A stretch of 64,000 nt of DNA from Dyadobacter sp. NIV53 (GCF_019711195.1 NZ_CP081299.1:248001-312000); one strand, 5' to 3'; positions 8,835 to 17,827 are shown, counted from the first letter of the stretch. The notes: generated by a model from the letters alone, not told the origin. Made by a program: numbers and translations.

Positions 8835-9434
8835 GTGAAAAAAATTAAGTTAGAAATATTAGGTCTTTCCCCCAGCCAGTCACAGGCGGGGTCATTTGCA
8901 TTGGTACTTGGCGAAGAACTGGGTAACAGGCGTTTACCAATAATTATTGGTGTTTTCGAAGCTCAGGCAATAGCGGTTCAAATTGAAAACATTATTCCTA
9001 ACAGGCCCATGACGCATGATCTGTTCAAGTCGTTTGCTGATGGCATGAATTACAGCCTTAAAGAAATCATCATTTCCGATTTGAAAGAAGGAATATTTTA
9101 TGCCAAAATCGTTTGCACGGATAATCTGCGTGAAGTAGAAGTGGACGCAAGGCCATCTGACGCAATTGCAATTGGCCTTCGTTTCGATATACCGATATAT
9201 ACTTACGAAGCAATTTTATCAGAAGCTGGAATTGTTTCATCATCATCAACTGATGAGGACGAAGACGAAGAACAGGATACCGTTCGTGAAACATTACAAA
9301 CAAAAGGTTCTTTCAAAGACCAGATCAGAGACCTTAGCTTCGATGAACTTCAAAAAATGCTGGATGATGCGCTTTCCAAAGAAGATTATGAAAAAGCGGC
9401 AAAAATCAGGGATGAGATGGGCAGGAGGAATTAA
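8835..9434 (+). CDS. Bifunctional nuclease family protein (DUF151) with UVR motif
   Basis: I prefer a GTG start at 8835 (VKKIKLEILGLSPSQSQAGSF), because this is where the conserved BFN fold begins; the first ATG at 8754 would add 27 residues unlike the family. BFN/DUF151 domain covers about residues 1-135 (ALVLGEELGNRRLPIIIG, RPMTHDLFKSF, DARPSDAIAIGLRFDIPIYTYE). An acidic linker (DEDEDEEQD) leads to a C-terminal UvrB/UvrC-like helical hairpin (ALSKEDYEKAAKIRDEM). The domain is linked to DNase/RNase activity in some bacteria; the exact role here is unknown. Cytosolic. Confidence 0.85.
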   Translation: MKKIKLEILGLSPSQSQAGSFALVLGEELGNRRLPIIIGVFEAQAIAVQIENIIPNRPMTHDLFKSFADGMNYSLKEIIISDLKEGIFYAKIVCTDNLREVEVDARPSDAIAIGLRFDIPIYTYEAILSEAGIVSSSSTDEDEDEEQDTVRETLQTKGSFKDQIRDLSFDELQKMLDDALSKEDYEKAAKIRDEMGRRN

Positions 9435-9617
9435 TGCCGGGTAAAAAGTTCAGAGTTTAGGAATGAGGGCTTAACCAGCGAAGAGGCTACTACATAATCT
9501 TGTATCTCAGGTCAGCTCAACTCCGGACATTCTGAATTCTAAGCATTCCGATTCCTTTAAAAAAGTTAAAAATCGTTAAGCATTGTCCAAATCAGGCTTC
9601 ATTGTAATTTAAATCAT

Positions 9618-9625
9618 TATTTTTG
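9618..9625 (+). promoter_or_regulatory. Possible -7 box for the ftsX operon
   Basis: TATTTTTG matches the Bacteroidota -7 consensus TAnnTTTG, 61 nt before the ATG at 9686. I do not find a well-placed TTG about 20 nt upstream, so this is tentative. The rest of 9435-9685 holds nothing I can support. Confidence 0.35.
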
Positions 9626-9685
9626 CCATTATCAGACAGAATTTAAGAGATGCTGTTGAAATGATAAGCGAAATTTTACGCACTT

Positions 9686-10563
9686 ATGCATAAGAAAAAA
9701 AGATCGGGAGTTATCCAAATGCAATGATTGTAATGAGCCTCACAGCGGCATTATTTTTAATTGGTTTTTGCGGTCTACTTGTAATACAATCAAAAAAACT
9801 TGTTTCCGTCATACGTCAGAATATTGAGGTAAGAACATTTCTTGATAAGGAAGAAACGAAAGCGGGACAGGATTCTATCCTGAATTTGATCAAAACAAAA
9901 CCTTATGTTCTGGTATCCACCGAAGTAGCTCCAATTACATTTGTTTCCAAAGAAGAAGCTGCAAAAGAATTTATAGAAGGTACCAAGGAGGACTTTATCT
10001 CGTTTTTAGGCGAAAATCCTTTGCGGGACAGTTACCGGATAAAAATTAGTGAGGATTATTTTGAAGAAGCAAAATTACAGCTTATCAAAAAAGACCTCGA
10101 AAAAATAAAAGGAATTTACGAAGTGGTTTATCAGGAAGATCTGGCTGATAATATCAACAGGAATGTTACAAAAATCTACGCCATACTTGCAAGTTTTGCA
10201 CTTCTGATGCTAATCATTATCGTGCTTCTTGTTAATAATACGATCAAACTGGCAATATATTCGCAAAGGTTTCTAATCCGCAGCATGCAGCTCGTTGGTG
10301 CAACCAATGGTTTCATACAACGTCCTTATATACTTAGGGGTGCGATGCAGGGCCTGATTGGCGGTATTCTGGCTGGCGGATTATTGATTGTCTTACAGCA
10401 GGTTGCTGTTCGCAATGTCGAAGGCCTTGCTATGCTGCAGGAGTACAATAAGATAGGAATTCTGGTAGGTGTTGTTCTTTTTCTCGGAATTGCCATTGGA
10501 ATTGCGAGTACATATCAGTCTCTTGCGCGGTATCTGAGAATGGCTTTGGACGATTTGTACTGA
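9686..10563 (+). CDS. ftsX: Cell division protein FtsX, N-terminus apparently frameshifted
   Basis: FtsX partners the ATPase FtsE in the divisome to control peptidoglycan hydrolases. The long uninterrupted frame runs 9724-10563 (279 residues): TM1 (about residues 2-22), a periplasmic domain, three C-terminal TM segments and the FtsX motif SQRFLIRSMQLVGATNGFIQRPYILRGAMQGLIGG. Upstream in the same frame, codons 9697-9723 read KKIGSYPNA, which is the family's usual start (KKxGSYPN before TM1), but that frame has a stop at 9691. ATG CAT AAG AAA (9686) is in a different frame that joins it only if the A7 run at 9695-9701 were A8. If the sequence is right, translation may start at 9724 with a shortened cytosolic tail. 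Confidence 0.85.
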
Positions 10564-10633
10564 GAAACCAGGATTAAGGTTTCACGCAAAAAATTTATTA
10601 TTTACTGATAGAAATAACTTACAATTAATCAAT

Positions 10634-10849
10634 ATGAACAATTCTAAAAATGAGCTTCCTTTTGCTTCATCCAATTATGTGATGATGCTGATTGGTTTGG
10701 CAGTAATACTCGGCGGATTTCTTGTCATGAGTTTTGACAGCGAAGAATTCGGTTTTGGTATTTTAGGTTTAACTGTCGGACCAATTATTACGGTAACTGG
10801 CTTTGTAATTGAGTTTTGGGCCATTTTACGTAAACCTGCAAATTCATGA
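10634..10849 (+). CDS. DUF3098 small membrane protein
   Basis: 71 residues with two transmembrane segments (YVMMLIGLAVILGGFLVM and a second around ILGLTVGPIITVTGFVIEFWAIL) joined by a short acidic loop SFDSEEFG. This is the DUF3098 family, which in Bacteroidota sits between ftsX and uppP, as here. Its stop overlaps the uppP start by 4 bp (ATGA), so the two are translationally coupled. Function unknown; the neighbourhood suggests a cell-envelope role. Confidence 0.88.
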   Translation: MNNSKNELPFASSNYVMMLIGLAVILGGFLVMSFDSEEFGFGILGLTVGPIITVTGFVIEFWAILRKPANS

Positions 10850-11625
10850 GTATTTGGCAGGCAATCATTTTAGCAATTGTTGAAGGTATTACCGAATTTT
10901 TACCCGTTTCTTCAACCGGTCATATGATCATTGCATCTTCCTTTATGGGGATCAGCCACCTGGAATTCACCAAAATGTTTACAGTAAATATTCAGTTCGG
11001 TGCAATACTTTCTGTTGTGGTCTTATACTGGAAGCGTTTTTTTCAATCTGTTGATTTTTATATTAAACTGATCATAGCAGTAATTCCGGCTTTGGTGTTG
11101 GGTTTTTTATTAAACGACTTCATTGATTCTCTTTTAGAAAATGTAATCGTAGTTGCAATTACATTGCTTATTGGCGGAATTATTTTGATTTTCATTGACC
11201 GCCTTGTAAAAGATACGGTTAGCGAAAGAGAATTATCTTATTTTGACGCATTAAAAATCGGGTTATTCCAGTGTATTGCGATGATTCCGGGTGTTTCCAG
11301 ATCGGCTTCTTCGATCATTGGTGGAATGCTTCAGGGACTTTCCCGTAAGCAGGCAGCTGAATTTTCTTTCTTTCTTGCAGTTCCGACAATGGCAGCAGCT
11401 GGTGGATATAAATTGCTTAAAACTTACGATACGATCCAGGCTGCGGACATTAAAATGCTGTTGTTCGGAAATCTGATCGCTTTTATTGTTGCGATGTTAG
11501 CAATCAAATTCTTTATCAGTTTTTTAACAAAATACGGGTTTAAAGTTTTTGGTTATTACCGCATTATCCTTGGTCTGGTACTTTTAGGATTGCTTGCTTC
11601 CGGTTACAAACTTGATATTGTGTAA
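10846..11625 (+). CDS. uppP: Undecaprenyl-diphosphatase
   Basis: 259 residues, polytopic inner-membrane protein of the BacA/UppP family. It removes a phosphate from undecaprenyl diphosphate to recycle the lipid carrier for peptidoglycan. Signatures are EGITEFLPVSSTGHMI (residues 13-28, with the catalytic Glu and Ser/His) and PGVSRSASSIIGGMLQGLSRKQAAEFSF (family motif with the essential Arg). Usual length. It overlaps DUF3098 by 4 bp and is followed by a strong terminator. Confidence 0.95.
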   Translation: MSIWQAIILAIVEGITEFLPVSSTGHMIIASSFMGISHLEFTKMFTVNIQFGAILSVVVLYWKRFFQSVDFYIKLIIAVIPALVLGFLLNDFIDSLLENVIVVAITLLIGGIILIFIDRLVKDTVSERELSYFDALKIGLFQCIAMIPGVSRSASSIIGGMLQGLSRKQAAEFSFFLAVPTMAAAGGYKLLKTYDTIQAADIKMLLFGNLIAFIVAMLAIKFFISFLTKYGFKVFGYYRIILGLVLLGLLASGYKLDIV

Positions 11626-11668
11626 ATAAATTGGCTTGGAAACCATGCCATACATTTTGTAAAAAATT

Positions 11669-11714
11669 ACTTAGAAAACCACAGAACCAGATTTCTGTGG
11701 TTTTCTAAGTTTTT
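11669..11714 (+). terminator. Intrinsic terminator after uppP
   Basis: Perfect 18-bp stem (11669-11686 with 11693-11710; right arm TTCTGTGGTTTTCTAAGT), 6-nt loop, then a T run. An A run precedes it, so it may work in both directions. It ends the ftsX-uppP unit before truB. Confidence 0.9.
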
Positions 11715-11744
11715 ATCAGTTACTTTTTAATTCAATAAATAAAA

Positions 11745-12446
11745 TTGACTAACGAAATAAATGCAGTTGACGAAGGTGAGGTAATACTAATTAACAAACC
11801 TTTAAAATGGACATCATTCGATGTTGCCAATAAGTTAAAATACGCCTGCAAGTTCAAAAAAATCGGCCATGCAGGTACGCTTGATCCGCTTGCGACGGGA
11901 TTGCTGATTTTATGCACCGGAAAAAAAACGAAGCAAATTGATTCTTACCAGGCGCAGGAAAAAGAATATACAGGTACTTTGGTTTTGGGGAAAACAACAC
12001 CTTCTATTGATCTGGAAACAGAATTCGATGCAGAATTTCCTATTAAACATATCACTGCTGAAATTCTTGAAAATGCACGTACACAATTCCTGGGAAATAT
12101 AGAACAGGTACCTCCTATTTATTCAGCTGTCAAAGTTGATGGGGAACGGCTCTATAAAAAAGCAAGGCGTGGAGAAACGGCAGAAATAAAAAAGAGAAGT
12201 GTGGAGATTTCATTGTTTGAGATTGATGCTGCCAGTTTCCCCGCTATAAATTTTAGGATAGTTTGTTCCAAAGGCACATATATTCGTAGTATTGTACGCG
12301 ATTTTGGTCAGATGGTAAACAGCGGTGCATATATGAGCGCTCTATGCAGAACAAGGATTGGTTCATTTGAATTAAGTAATGCATGGAATCTGACCGATTT
12401 TATTTATCAAAAAAGGATTGAGCTGAAGTTACCTGTTGACGAATGA
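11745..12446 (+). CDS. truB: tRNA pseudouridine(55) synthase
   Basis: 233 residues; makes pseudouridine 55 in the tRNA T-loop. The start is a TTG at 11745; no ATG is available in frame before the conserved core. The active site motif GHAGTLDPLATGLLILC is at residues 41-57 with catalytic Asp47. Other TruB blocks are NKPLKWTSFDVANKLK, QVPPIYSAVKVDGERLYKKAR and CSKGTYIRSIVRDFG. The stop overlaps the ribF start (ATGA), so the pair is coupled. Its start lies only 30 bp after the uppP terminator. Confidence 0.95.
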   Translation: MTNEINAVDEGEVILINKPLKWTSFDVANKLKYACKFKKIGHAGTLDPLATGLLILCTGKKTKQIDSYQAQEKEYTGTLVLGKTTPSIDLETEFDAEFPIKHITAEILENARTQFLGNIEQVPPIYSAVKVDGERLYKKARRGETAEIKKRSVEISLFEIDAASFPAINFRIVCSKGTYIRSIVRDFGQMVNSGAYMSALCRTRIGSFELSNAWNLTDFIYQKRIELKLPVDE

Positions 12447-13378
12447 AAATTTACCATAGTCTGGATTCCCTTCATAAAATTGAACGTGCAGTAGTAACCA
12501 GCGGCACTTTTGACGGAGTACACATCGGACACAAAAAAATACTTTCCCGCCTTAACGAAATAAGTCAGCAGTCAGGAGGAGAATCAGTGGTTTTAACATT
12601 TTGGCCGCATCCCCGCATGGTCGTTTCAGAAGACAGCCAGGGATTACAGTTATTATCTACCATTGATGAAAAAATTGAGCTGTTCTCACAATTAGGCATA
12701 CAACATCTTGCCATTATCCCCTTTACGCGCTCTTTCTCAGAATTATCGTCTGAGGAATTTATCCAGCAGGTTCTGGTTGAAAAGATCGGTACAAAAAAAC
12801 TGATCATAGGTTATGATCACCGCTTTGGGCGAAATAGAGAAGGCAGCTTTGAGTTCCTGAAAAAAAATTGTTCGCAATATGGTTTTGAAGTTGAAGAAAT
12901 TTCCAGACAGGATATTGAAGACCTGGCGATCAGTTCTTCCCGGATTCGTAAGGCATTATTAACAGGACACATTACAGAAGCTAACGAACTTTTGGGCCGG
13001 CCGTATACGATTTCCGGTACTGTTGTGAAAGGAAAGCAGCTAGGAAGAACAATTGGATTTCCTACGGCCAATGTACATCCCGATGAATCATATAAACTGA
13101 TCCCTCAAAATGGAGTCTACGTGATTGAGGCCAAATACAACGGTGAAACCTTCAACGGAATGCTGAATATCGGAGTAAGGCCAACTGTAGATGGAACTTC
13201 AAGGACTATTGAAGCAAATTTGTTTGATTTTGACAAAGAAATTTATGGGGAAGAGCTGCGGCTGGATTTGTTACATTACATTCGTCCGGAACAAAAATTT
13301 GATGGTTTACCTGCTCTTATTCAGCAAATTAAACTGGACAGGGAATGTGCTGTAAGCTTTTTGTCCTTGTATAAATAA
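12443..13378 (+). CDS. ribF: Bifunctional riboflavin kinase / FAD synthetase
   Basis: 311 residues. The N-terminal FAD synthetase domain (about 1-170) has TSGTFDGVHIGHKKIL with the nucleotidyltransferase HxGH-like motif, TFWPHPRMV and GYDHRFGRNREG. The C-terminal riboflavin kinase domain (about 180-305) has GRPYTISGTVVKGKQLGRTIGFPTANV and NGVYVIEA. It turns riboflavin into FMN and FAD, supplying cofactor to proteins such as ETF upstream. Translationally coupled to truB by a 4-bp overlap. Confidence 0.96.
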   Translation: MKIYHSLDSLHKIERAVVTSGTFDGVHIGHKKILSRLNEISQQSGGESVVLTFWPHPRMVVSEDSQGLQLLSTIDEKIELFSQLGIQHLAIIPFTRSFSELSSEEFIQQVLVEKIGTKKLIIGYDHRFGRNREGSFEFLKKNCSQYGFEVEEISRQDIEDLAISSSRIRKALLTGHITEANELLGRPYTISGTVVKGKQLGRTIGFPTANVHPDESYKLIPQNGVYVIEAKYNGETFNGMLNIGVRPTVDGTSRTIEANLFDFDKEIYGEELRLDLLHYIRPEQKFDGLPALIQQIKLDRECAVSFLSLYK

Positions 13379-13516
13379 AGTGCTTTTTGTTTTAGAAGTG
13401 TATAATGAACGTTTATTCCTGTGCATAACAGGCCGTAAGCAATTTGTTAATATTACATATCTGAAATGTAGTTGTAGCTTTGCGGATTCAAAACATCTAC
13501 CAACACGTAACAAGTT

Positions 13517-13806
13517 ATGAAGGGACAAAAAAAAGCGTTGGCAGCTAGTATTGCGAGCGTAGTTCAGGGCAAACTGAATGAATCCGGAGAACAATCAAAA
13601 AAAGCAATAAAAGCAATTGAAAAAGCTGCGAAAAAGCTGGTTGAAAAATTAGGCAAGATTACTTCAAAAGAGAAGAAAAAATTGAATCGGGCTAAAAAAA
13701 TGAAGCAATCGCTGCAAAAGCAGAAAAAAAGGAAGTCAAAAGGCTGGAAGAAACGAACCCAAGGCCAGTAACTTCAACCGAAACCGAATTAATCACAGTC
13801 GATTAA
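13517..13806 (+). CDS. Lys-rich small protein, C-terminus apparently frameshifted
   Basis: As read, the frame runs 13517-13771 (84 residues, extremely basic, ending KKRKSKGWKKRTQGQ). The part before 13694 is a Lys/Ala/Glu helix-former (KKAIKAIEKAAKKLVEKLGKITSKEKKK). After the A7 run at 13694-13700, the -1 frame reads NEAIAAKAEKKEVKRLEETN then PRPVTSTETELITVD and stops at 13804-13806, 17 bp before the terminator. This keeps the alternating A/E/K character, so I think the true protein is the shifted one (about 96 residues). It may be a histone-H1-like or ribosome-associated basic protein; the function is not known. Confidence 0.6.
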
Positions 13807-13823
13807 TTTCAGTTTAAAAAAAT

Positions 13824-13873
13824 AAAAAGACAAGCCGAATTGCCCGCATTGGGAAATTCCGGCTTGTCTTTTT
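13824..13873 (+). terminator. Intrinsic terminator after the Lys-rich gene
   Basis: 14-nt arms AAAAAGACAAGCCG (13824-13837) and its complement (13860-13873), with inner GCCC/GGG pairing and a T run within the right arm. The A run on the left makes it usable also for the convergent oxygenase gene (13907-14533). Confidence 0.85.
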
Positions 13874-13906
13874 ATTTAACACTGCCATAAAAATATTGCA
13901 TGGAAC

Positions 13907-14533
13907 TCAATTCACTTTGAGCCAGCCTGTAATGCTCATTCTGGATTTATTGGTAAGCAATACTTCGTGTTCCAGTTCACTGCTTTTGAAGAAAACACTT
14001 TTACCATTTACCGGTGGGATATTCTGTTCGTTATCGCTGTGATAAACCCGCAATTCGCCACCATCCCCTTCCTCCCAGTCAGAATTTAAATACATGATCA
14101 TGGAGTACTGCCGGCTTTCATTATTCCTGAACTGATCGAAATGCTTTTTGTAAAAACTGCCCTTTTCGTATAATGTATAGTGGAATTCATATCCCGTAAT
14201 CCCTGTATAACAAGTCATATTGAGATAGCTCACAAAACTGTCCATCAGATCGAAAAAATCGTTCTCATAAGTATTGTTATGTGTACGATCCAGCCAGTAA
14301 ATTTTATCTCCTCTTACGAGTTTATTTTGTCTAATCGCTGAGTCGTTTCCAGTTTTGGCAGATGACATCTGCTGATTTGAATAAAGCGTAATCAGGTTTT
14401 CCTTTAAATGAGAGGCAAGGGATTCACTCAAAAAATCTGCTGCGATTCCAACCTTATTATCAATATAACTATCGATGAGTTTATTAAAGATTTTTTGCAA
14501 TGAGCGTAGGGCGTGGCCCGGAGTTGGGCCCAA
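13907..14533 (-). CDS. 2OG-Fe(II) oxygenase, prolyl 4-hydroxylase-like
   Basis: Up to 208 residues; a cytosolic double-stranded beta-helix oxygenase using 2-oxoglutarate and Fe(II). Iron ligands are visible as HFD (His131, Asp133 in FYKKHFDQF) and His189 (SSELEHEVL); Arg198 (KSRMSITGWLK) binds 2-oxoglutarate. YSMIMYLNSDWEEGDGGELRVY is the typical core of P4H-like enzymes. The substrate is not known; some bacterial relatives hydroxylate EF-Tu or other proteins. The start is uncertain: no ATG is in frame; TTG codons occur at 14533 and 14500, and the latter (LQKIFNKLIDSYI) fits the family better. Confidence 0.82.
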   Translation of the reverse strand: MGPTPGHALRSLQKIFNKLIDSYIDNKVGIAADFLSESLASHLKENLITLYSNQQMSSAKTGNDSAIRQNKLVRGDKIYWLDRTHNNTYENDFFDLMDSFVSYLNMTCYTGITGYEFHYTLYEKGSFYKKHFDQFRNNESRQYSMIMYLNSDWEEGDGGELRVYHSDNEQNIPPVNGKSVFFKSSELEHEVLLTNKSRMSITGWLKVN

Positions 14534-14594
14534 ATACCATTATTCTCTTGAAGGTAGGGTTAATTAATTGTAACTATCCGAATTTCTCGATTTA

Positions 14595-14774
14595 CTATTC
14601 TTCCCAATTTTCCCATTTTAAAATATCTGAACTATTGTGCATTACCAGTTCAGACGAATAAATTTCTATAAACATCCCGTTCTGCTCATCATATTCACCT
14701 TGTATCCATTCCTGATCGTCTTTCCGCATAAACCGAACTACAGCACCATTTTCCGGCATTGAATTATTTTCCAT
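14595..14774 (-). CDS. Small acidic hypothetical protein, 59 aa
   Basis: ATG at 14774 opens a 59-codon frame with a TAG stop at 14595-14597. The product starts MENNSMPENGAVVRFMRKDD, contains QEWIQGEYDEQNGMFIEIYS and ends WENWEE. It has the look of a compact beta-barrel (SH3/Tudor-like strand pattern: VVRFM, EWIQGEYD, MFIEIYSSE), and codon usage resembles its neighbours. I do not recognise the family. It lies between the oxygenase and the sulfatase on the same strand. Confidence 0.65.
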   Translation of the reverse strand: MENNSMPENGAVVRFMRKDDQEWIQGEYDEQNGMFIEIYSSELVMHNSSDILKWENWEE

Positions 14775-14879
14775 TTTTCAAATCATTTTTTAGTTCAATG
14801 ATGAGGTTAATAAATCTGTTCCAGTATTATAATAGAAAGCGATTATTTTTTGAAAAAGAAGAAAAGTTTCCATTCCCAG

Positions 14880-16276
14880 CTATTTAACAGCTTCTTTCAA
14901 CTCCGCATATCGTGCTTTTAATTTGTCCAGCTCTGACGCGTAAGCAGCATCATTTGCCAGATTTTTCGTTTCATGGGGATCCAGTTTAGTATTGAACAGC
15001 TCTTCATATTGATGCTCAATGAAATTCATATACTTGTAATCCAGCGAAACAACACCTTCCACTTTTGGCAATTGAGGGCTGCCCAAATAGGTATGTTCAT
15101 AAAAAAATCTTTTCTGCCAGGTAGTTTATTTTGCAAAACACGGATCAGATCTTTCCCTTGCATAGTTTCAGGAGCATTTACTTTGGCGAATGCCAGGATG
15201 GTTTGTGCAACATCAATATTTAAAGCCATTTGATCCGTGGATTTTCCCGTTAGCTCTTTTGGTAAACCTGCTCCGGAAATGATCAATGGAACACGGATTG
15301 ATTCTTCGTAGCCAAACCATTTTCCTTCCAGTCCGTGTTCGCCTAATGAAAATCCATTATCACCCATAAAAATGATAATGGTGTTTTCATCAATCTTCAA
15401 CTGCTTTAACTGACTGATCAAATCTCCAACAACTTCATCCACACCGGTTATCAAACGATAATAATTTCGGGTAGTTTCCTGACGGAGCTGATCCGTTGAA
15501 AGCAATGGTTTCCACCTGTCGCGGCCAATATTCTTATCCGTTCTGAAGAAATCCGGAAAACTATTCCAGTATTTTGGATCTGCTGTTACTGGTTCAGGAA
15601 TATTTACGTTTTTGTACAAATTTTTGAATCGTTCCTGTACCGGATAAGTTGGCGGATTACCGTCCAGTTCATGCGGCGCTTTAAAACTTACAGACAAACA
15701 AAATGGCTCCTTTCCGGCAAAATTATTTAAAAACTGGCTGATGTCCTTTCCTACACTATCGGTGTGATGGATAACCTTTCCACTTTTGTTTACGAGTTCG
15801 TAAATTGGCTGGCTTTCCTTTGCGCTTGCCCAGTAATCAAAAAGGGAATCGGGCTGGTTAGCAACGTCAATACCGAATTTGCCAATGAAGCCGAGTTTGT
15901 AGCCCGCTTTTTTTAGTAATGCAGGATAGGTATTGGCAAGAGCTTCGGTAGTAAAATCAGTACTAAAATTATTGATCTTATGACGAGATTCATATTGTCC
16001 GCTCAGAATACTTGCACGGCTGACAGCACAAATGGAAGTAGTGACGTAAGCTTTCCTGAATAGAATACCTTTTTTGGCCAGGTCATCAAGATTGGGCGTT
16101 TTTATAATTTTATTTCCCATTGCACCCAATGCATCCCAGCGATGATCGTCGGTAAGGATAAAAATGATATTAGGACGTTTGGCAGGTATTTCACTTTGTA
16201 CCAGGCCAGAGAATGCAAATATAAAAAACACGGTCATCGTAAACCGTGTTTTGCAGAATGTTAAAATTTTGACCAT
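14880..16276 (-). CDS. Secreted S1 sulfatase with CAVSR active site (frameshifted)
   Basis: Sulfatase that hydrolyses sulfate esters, probably from sulfated sugars. Signal peptide, then PNIIFILTDDHRWDALG (metal Asp pair) and the formylglycine site C83-A-V-S-R87, where Val replaces the usual Pro. GDNGFSLGEHGLEGKW carries further metal and substrate ligands. The frame 16276-15026 ends abnormally; the frame 15086-14880 carries the expected C-terminus (GSPQLPKVEGVVSLDYKYMN, then ELFNTKLDPHETKNLAND). They join if the T7 run (plus-strand A7 at 15101-15107) were T8. An alternative start is the ATG at 16237. The gene is last in the PstS-like operon, 60 bp after another sulfatase. Confidence 0.88.
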
Positions 16277-16336
16277 TAGAATTTCATGTCAGTCTTTCGA
16301 AGAAAGAAATATAAAATAACGTTGAGTAAAATCAGG

Positions 16337-17725
16337 CTATTTGCCGGTATTTAATTTCGTTGCTGCCCTTTCAGCTCTTTTCCTGATATGACTGTCGTCA
16401 GAAGGCATACGCTGTACCAATGCAGCAGGCGTTTTTCCCAAATTACTTTCAAATGTTTTGCATGCAGAGAGCAGCTCCTTTGCTTTTGACTGGTTGGTTT
16501 TCAGCAAATTGTCTTTTTCTCCAATATCATTTCTTAAATTGAATAATAATGTGTCAGTTGCAGCAACAACGGTGATGCCGTTGGCCTTGATATCGGATTG
16601 CGGCAGACGGATCTTCCAGTCACCTTTCCTGAAAGCCTCTATTTTACCATTTGAGTAATAGGCAAATTCATCAGCTTTTCGCTTGCCTGTTCCAAACAAA
16701 ACACTGCTGATATCTTCACCGTCCAAAGGCTTGGTGGTTTGTGTCTTTTGACTTCCGGTAAGGCTGATTATGGTCGGATAAAGATCAAGCTGTGTGGTAA
16801 GATCCTCATAAACAGATCCGGGTTTTATTTTACCGGGCCAGTAAGCAACCGTAGGTACACGCTGGCCGCCTTCAAAAGTAGTTCCTTTTCCCTGGCGCAG
16901 CGGCCCGGCAGATCCACCCTCAATATCGAAAAGCAGCCATGGGCCATTGTCACTGGTAAAGACCACAAGCGTATTTTCTTCCAAACCGTTTTTCCTCAGC
17001 GTTTTCACTATTTCACCAACACTCCAGTCAATTTCTTCAACAACATCTCCGTATAAACCTCTTTTGGATTTACCCTCAAATTCAGGGGAAGCATAAAGCG
17101 GGACATGTGGCATATTGTTGGTAACATACAGGAAAAAAGGTTTATCTCTGTTTTTGTCAATAAATTTTACTGCTTCGCTGGTATAGGTTTTTGTAATATA
17201 ATGTTGGTTGACACGGATACTGTCTACATCATTTCCACGCAGATACACAACACCCTGCATATCATTACTGTATGGAATTCCGTAGTATTCATTAAAACCG
17301 TTTTGCAAGGGTAAAAATGATTTATGATGGCCAAGATGCCACTTTCCAAATATAGCAGTTGTATATCCGTTTCCTTTTAAAGCCTCACCAATGGTAATTT
17401 CATCCGTAGGTATTCCGGTAAAACTTTCCGGAAAGAACACATGATCGATACCCATTCTTTTAGGATAACGACCGGTAATCAGTGCCGCCCGCGATGGACT
17501 GCAAACGGGAGAACTTGAATAAAAAGATGTGAGTTTAATACCCTGGGAGGCCAGATTGTCAATGTTAGGCGTACGAATATCCGTCGCCCCAAAAGTACCT
17601 AAATCGCCGTATCCAAGGTCATCGGCCATGATGACAACAATATTGGGTTTTGTACTTTTTTTCTGTGCGAAAGAAAAGTTTAGACCGCCAAGCAATAACA
17701 GGCTGACTGTAAATTTAAATTTCAT
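16337..17725 (-). CDS. Secreted S1 arylsulfatase (CSPSR)
   Basis: 462 residues. Signal peptide MKFKFTVSLLLLGGLNFSFAQ. Metal-site motif NIVVIMADDLGYGDLG and active-site C75-S-P-S-R79 (PVCSPSRAALITGRYP), where Cys75 must be converted to formylglycine. FGKWHLGHH and TSDNGPW complete the sulfatase core. Relatives release sulfate from sulfated glycans or aryl sulfates; the substrate cannot be read. It lies 102 bp after the PstS-like gene but behind a strong terminator (17775-17812), so expression probably needs read-through. Confidence 0.93.
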   Translation of the reverse strand: MKFKFTVSLLLLGGLNFSFAQKKSTKPNIVVIMADDLGYGDLGTFGATDIRTPNIDNLASQGIKLTSFYSSSPVCSPSRAALITGRYPKRMGIDHVFFPESFTGIPTDEITIGEALKGNGYTTAIFGKWHLGHHKSFLPLQNGFNEYYGIPYSNDMQGVVYLRGNDVDSIRVNQHYITKTYTSEAVKFIDKNRDKPFFLYVTNNMPHVPLYASPEFEGKSKRGLYGDVVEEIDWSVGEIVKTLRKNGLEENTLVVFTSDNGPWLLFDIEGGSAGPLRQGKGTTFEGGQRVPTVAYWPGKIKPGSVYEDLTTQLDLYPTIISLTGSQKTQTTKPLDGEDISSVLFGTGKRKADEFAYYSNGKIEAFRKGDWKIRLPQSDIKANGITVVAATDTLLFNLRNDIGEKDNLLKTNQSKAKELLSACKTFESNLGKTPAALVQRMPSDDSHIRKRAERAATKLNTGK

Positions 17726-17774
17726 TAAAATCTATTTCAGGGGTTTATATACGGTATATGGTTACAAAAAAATA

Positions 17775-17812
17775 TGTGGTATTGAGCTTAAATAATTTTG
17801 CTCAATACCACA
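17775..17812 (-). terminator. Intrinsic terminator between PstS-like gene and sulfatases
   Basis: Perfect 13-bp stem TGTGGTATTGAGC (17775-17787) with 17800-17812. Read on the minus strand it is followed by UAUUUUUUU (plus-strand A7 at 17765-17771). It ends the PstS-like transcript 16 bp after the stop and would reduce expression of the two sulfatases downstream. Confidence 0.88.
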
Positions 17813-17827
17813 ATAAATATTTTGCAA

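Noticed and set aside
17105..17314. 69-codon plus-strand ORF opposite the CSPSR sulfatase
   Set aside because: Antisense shadow without its own support.
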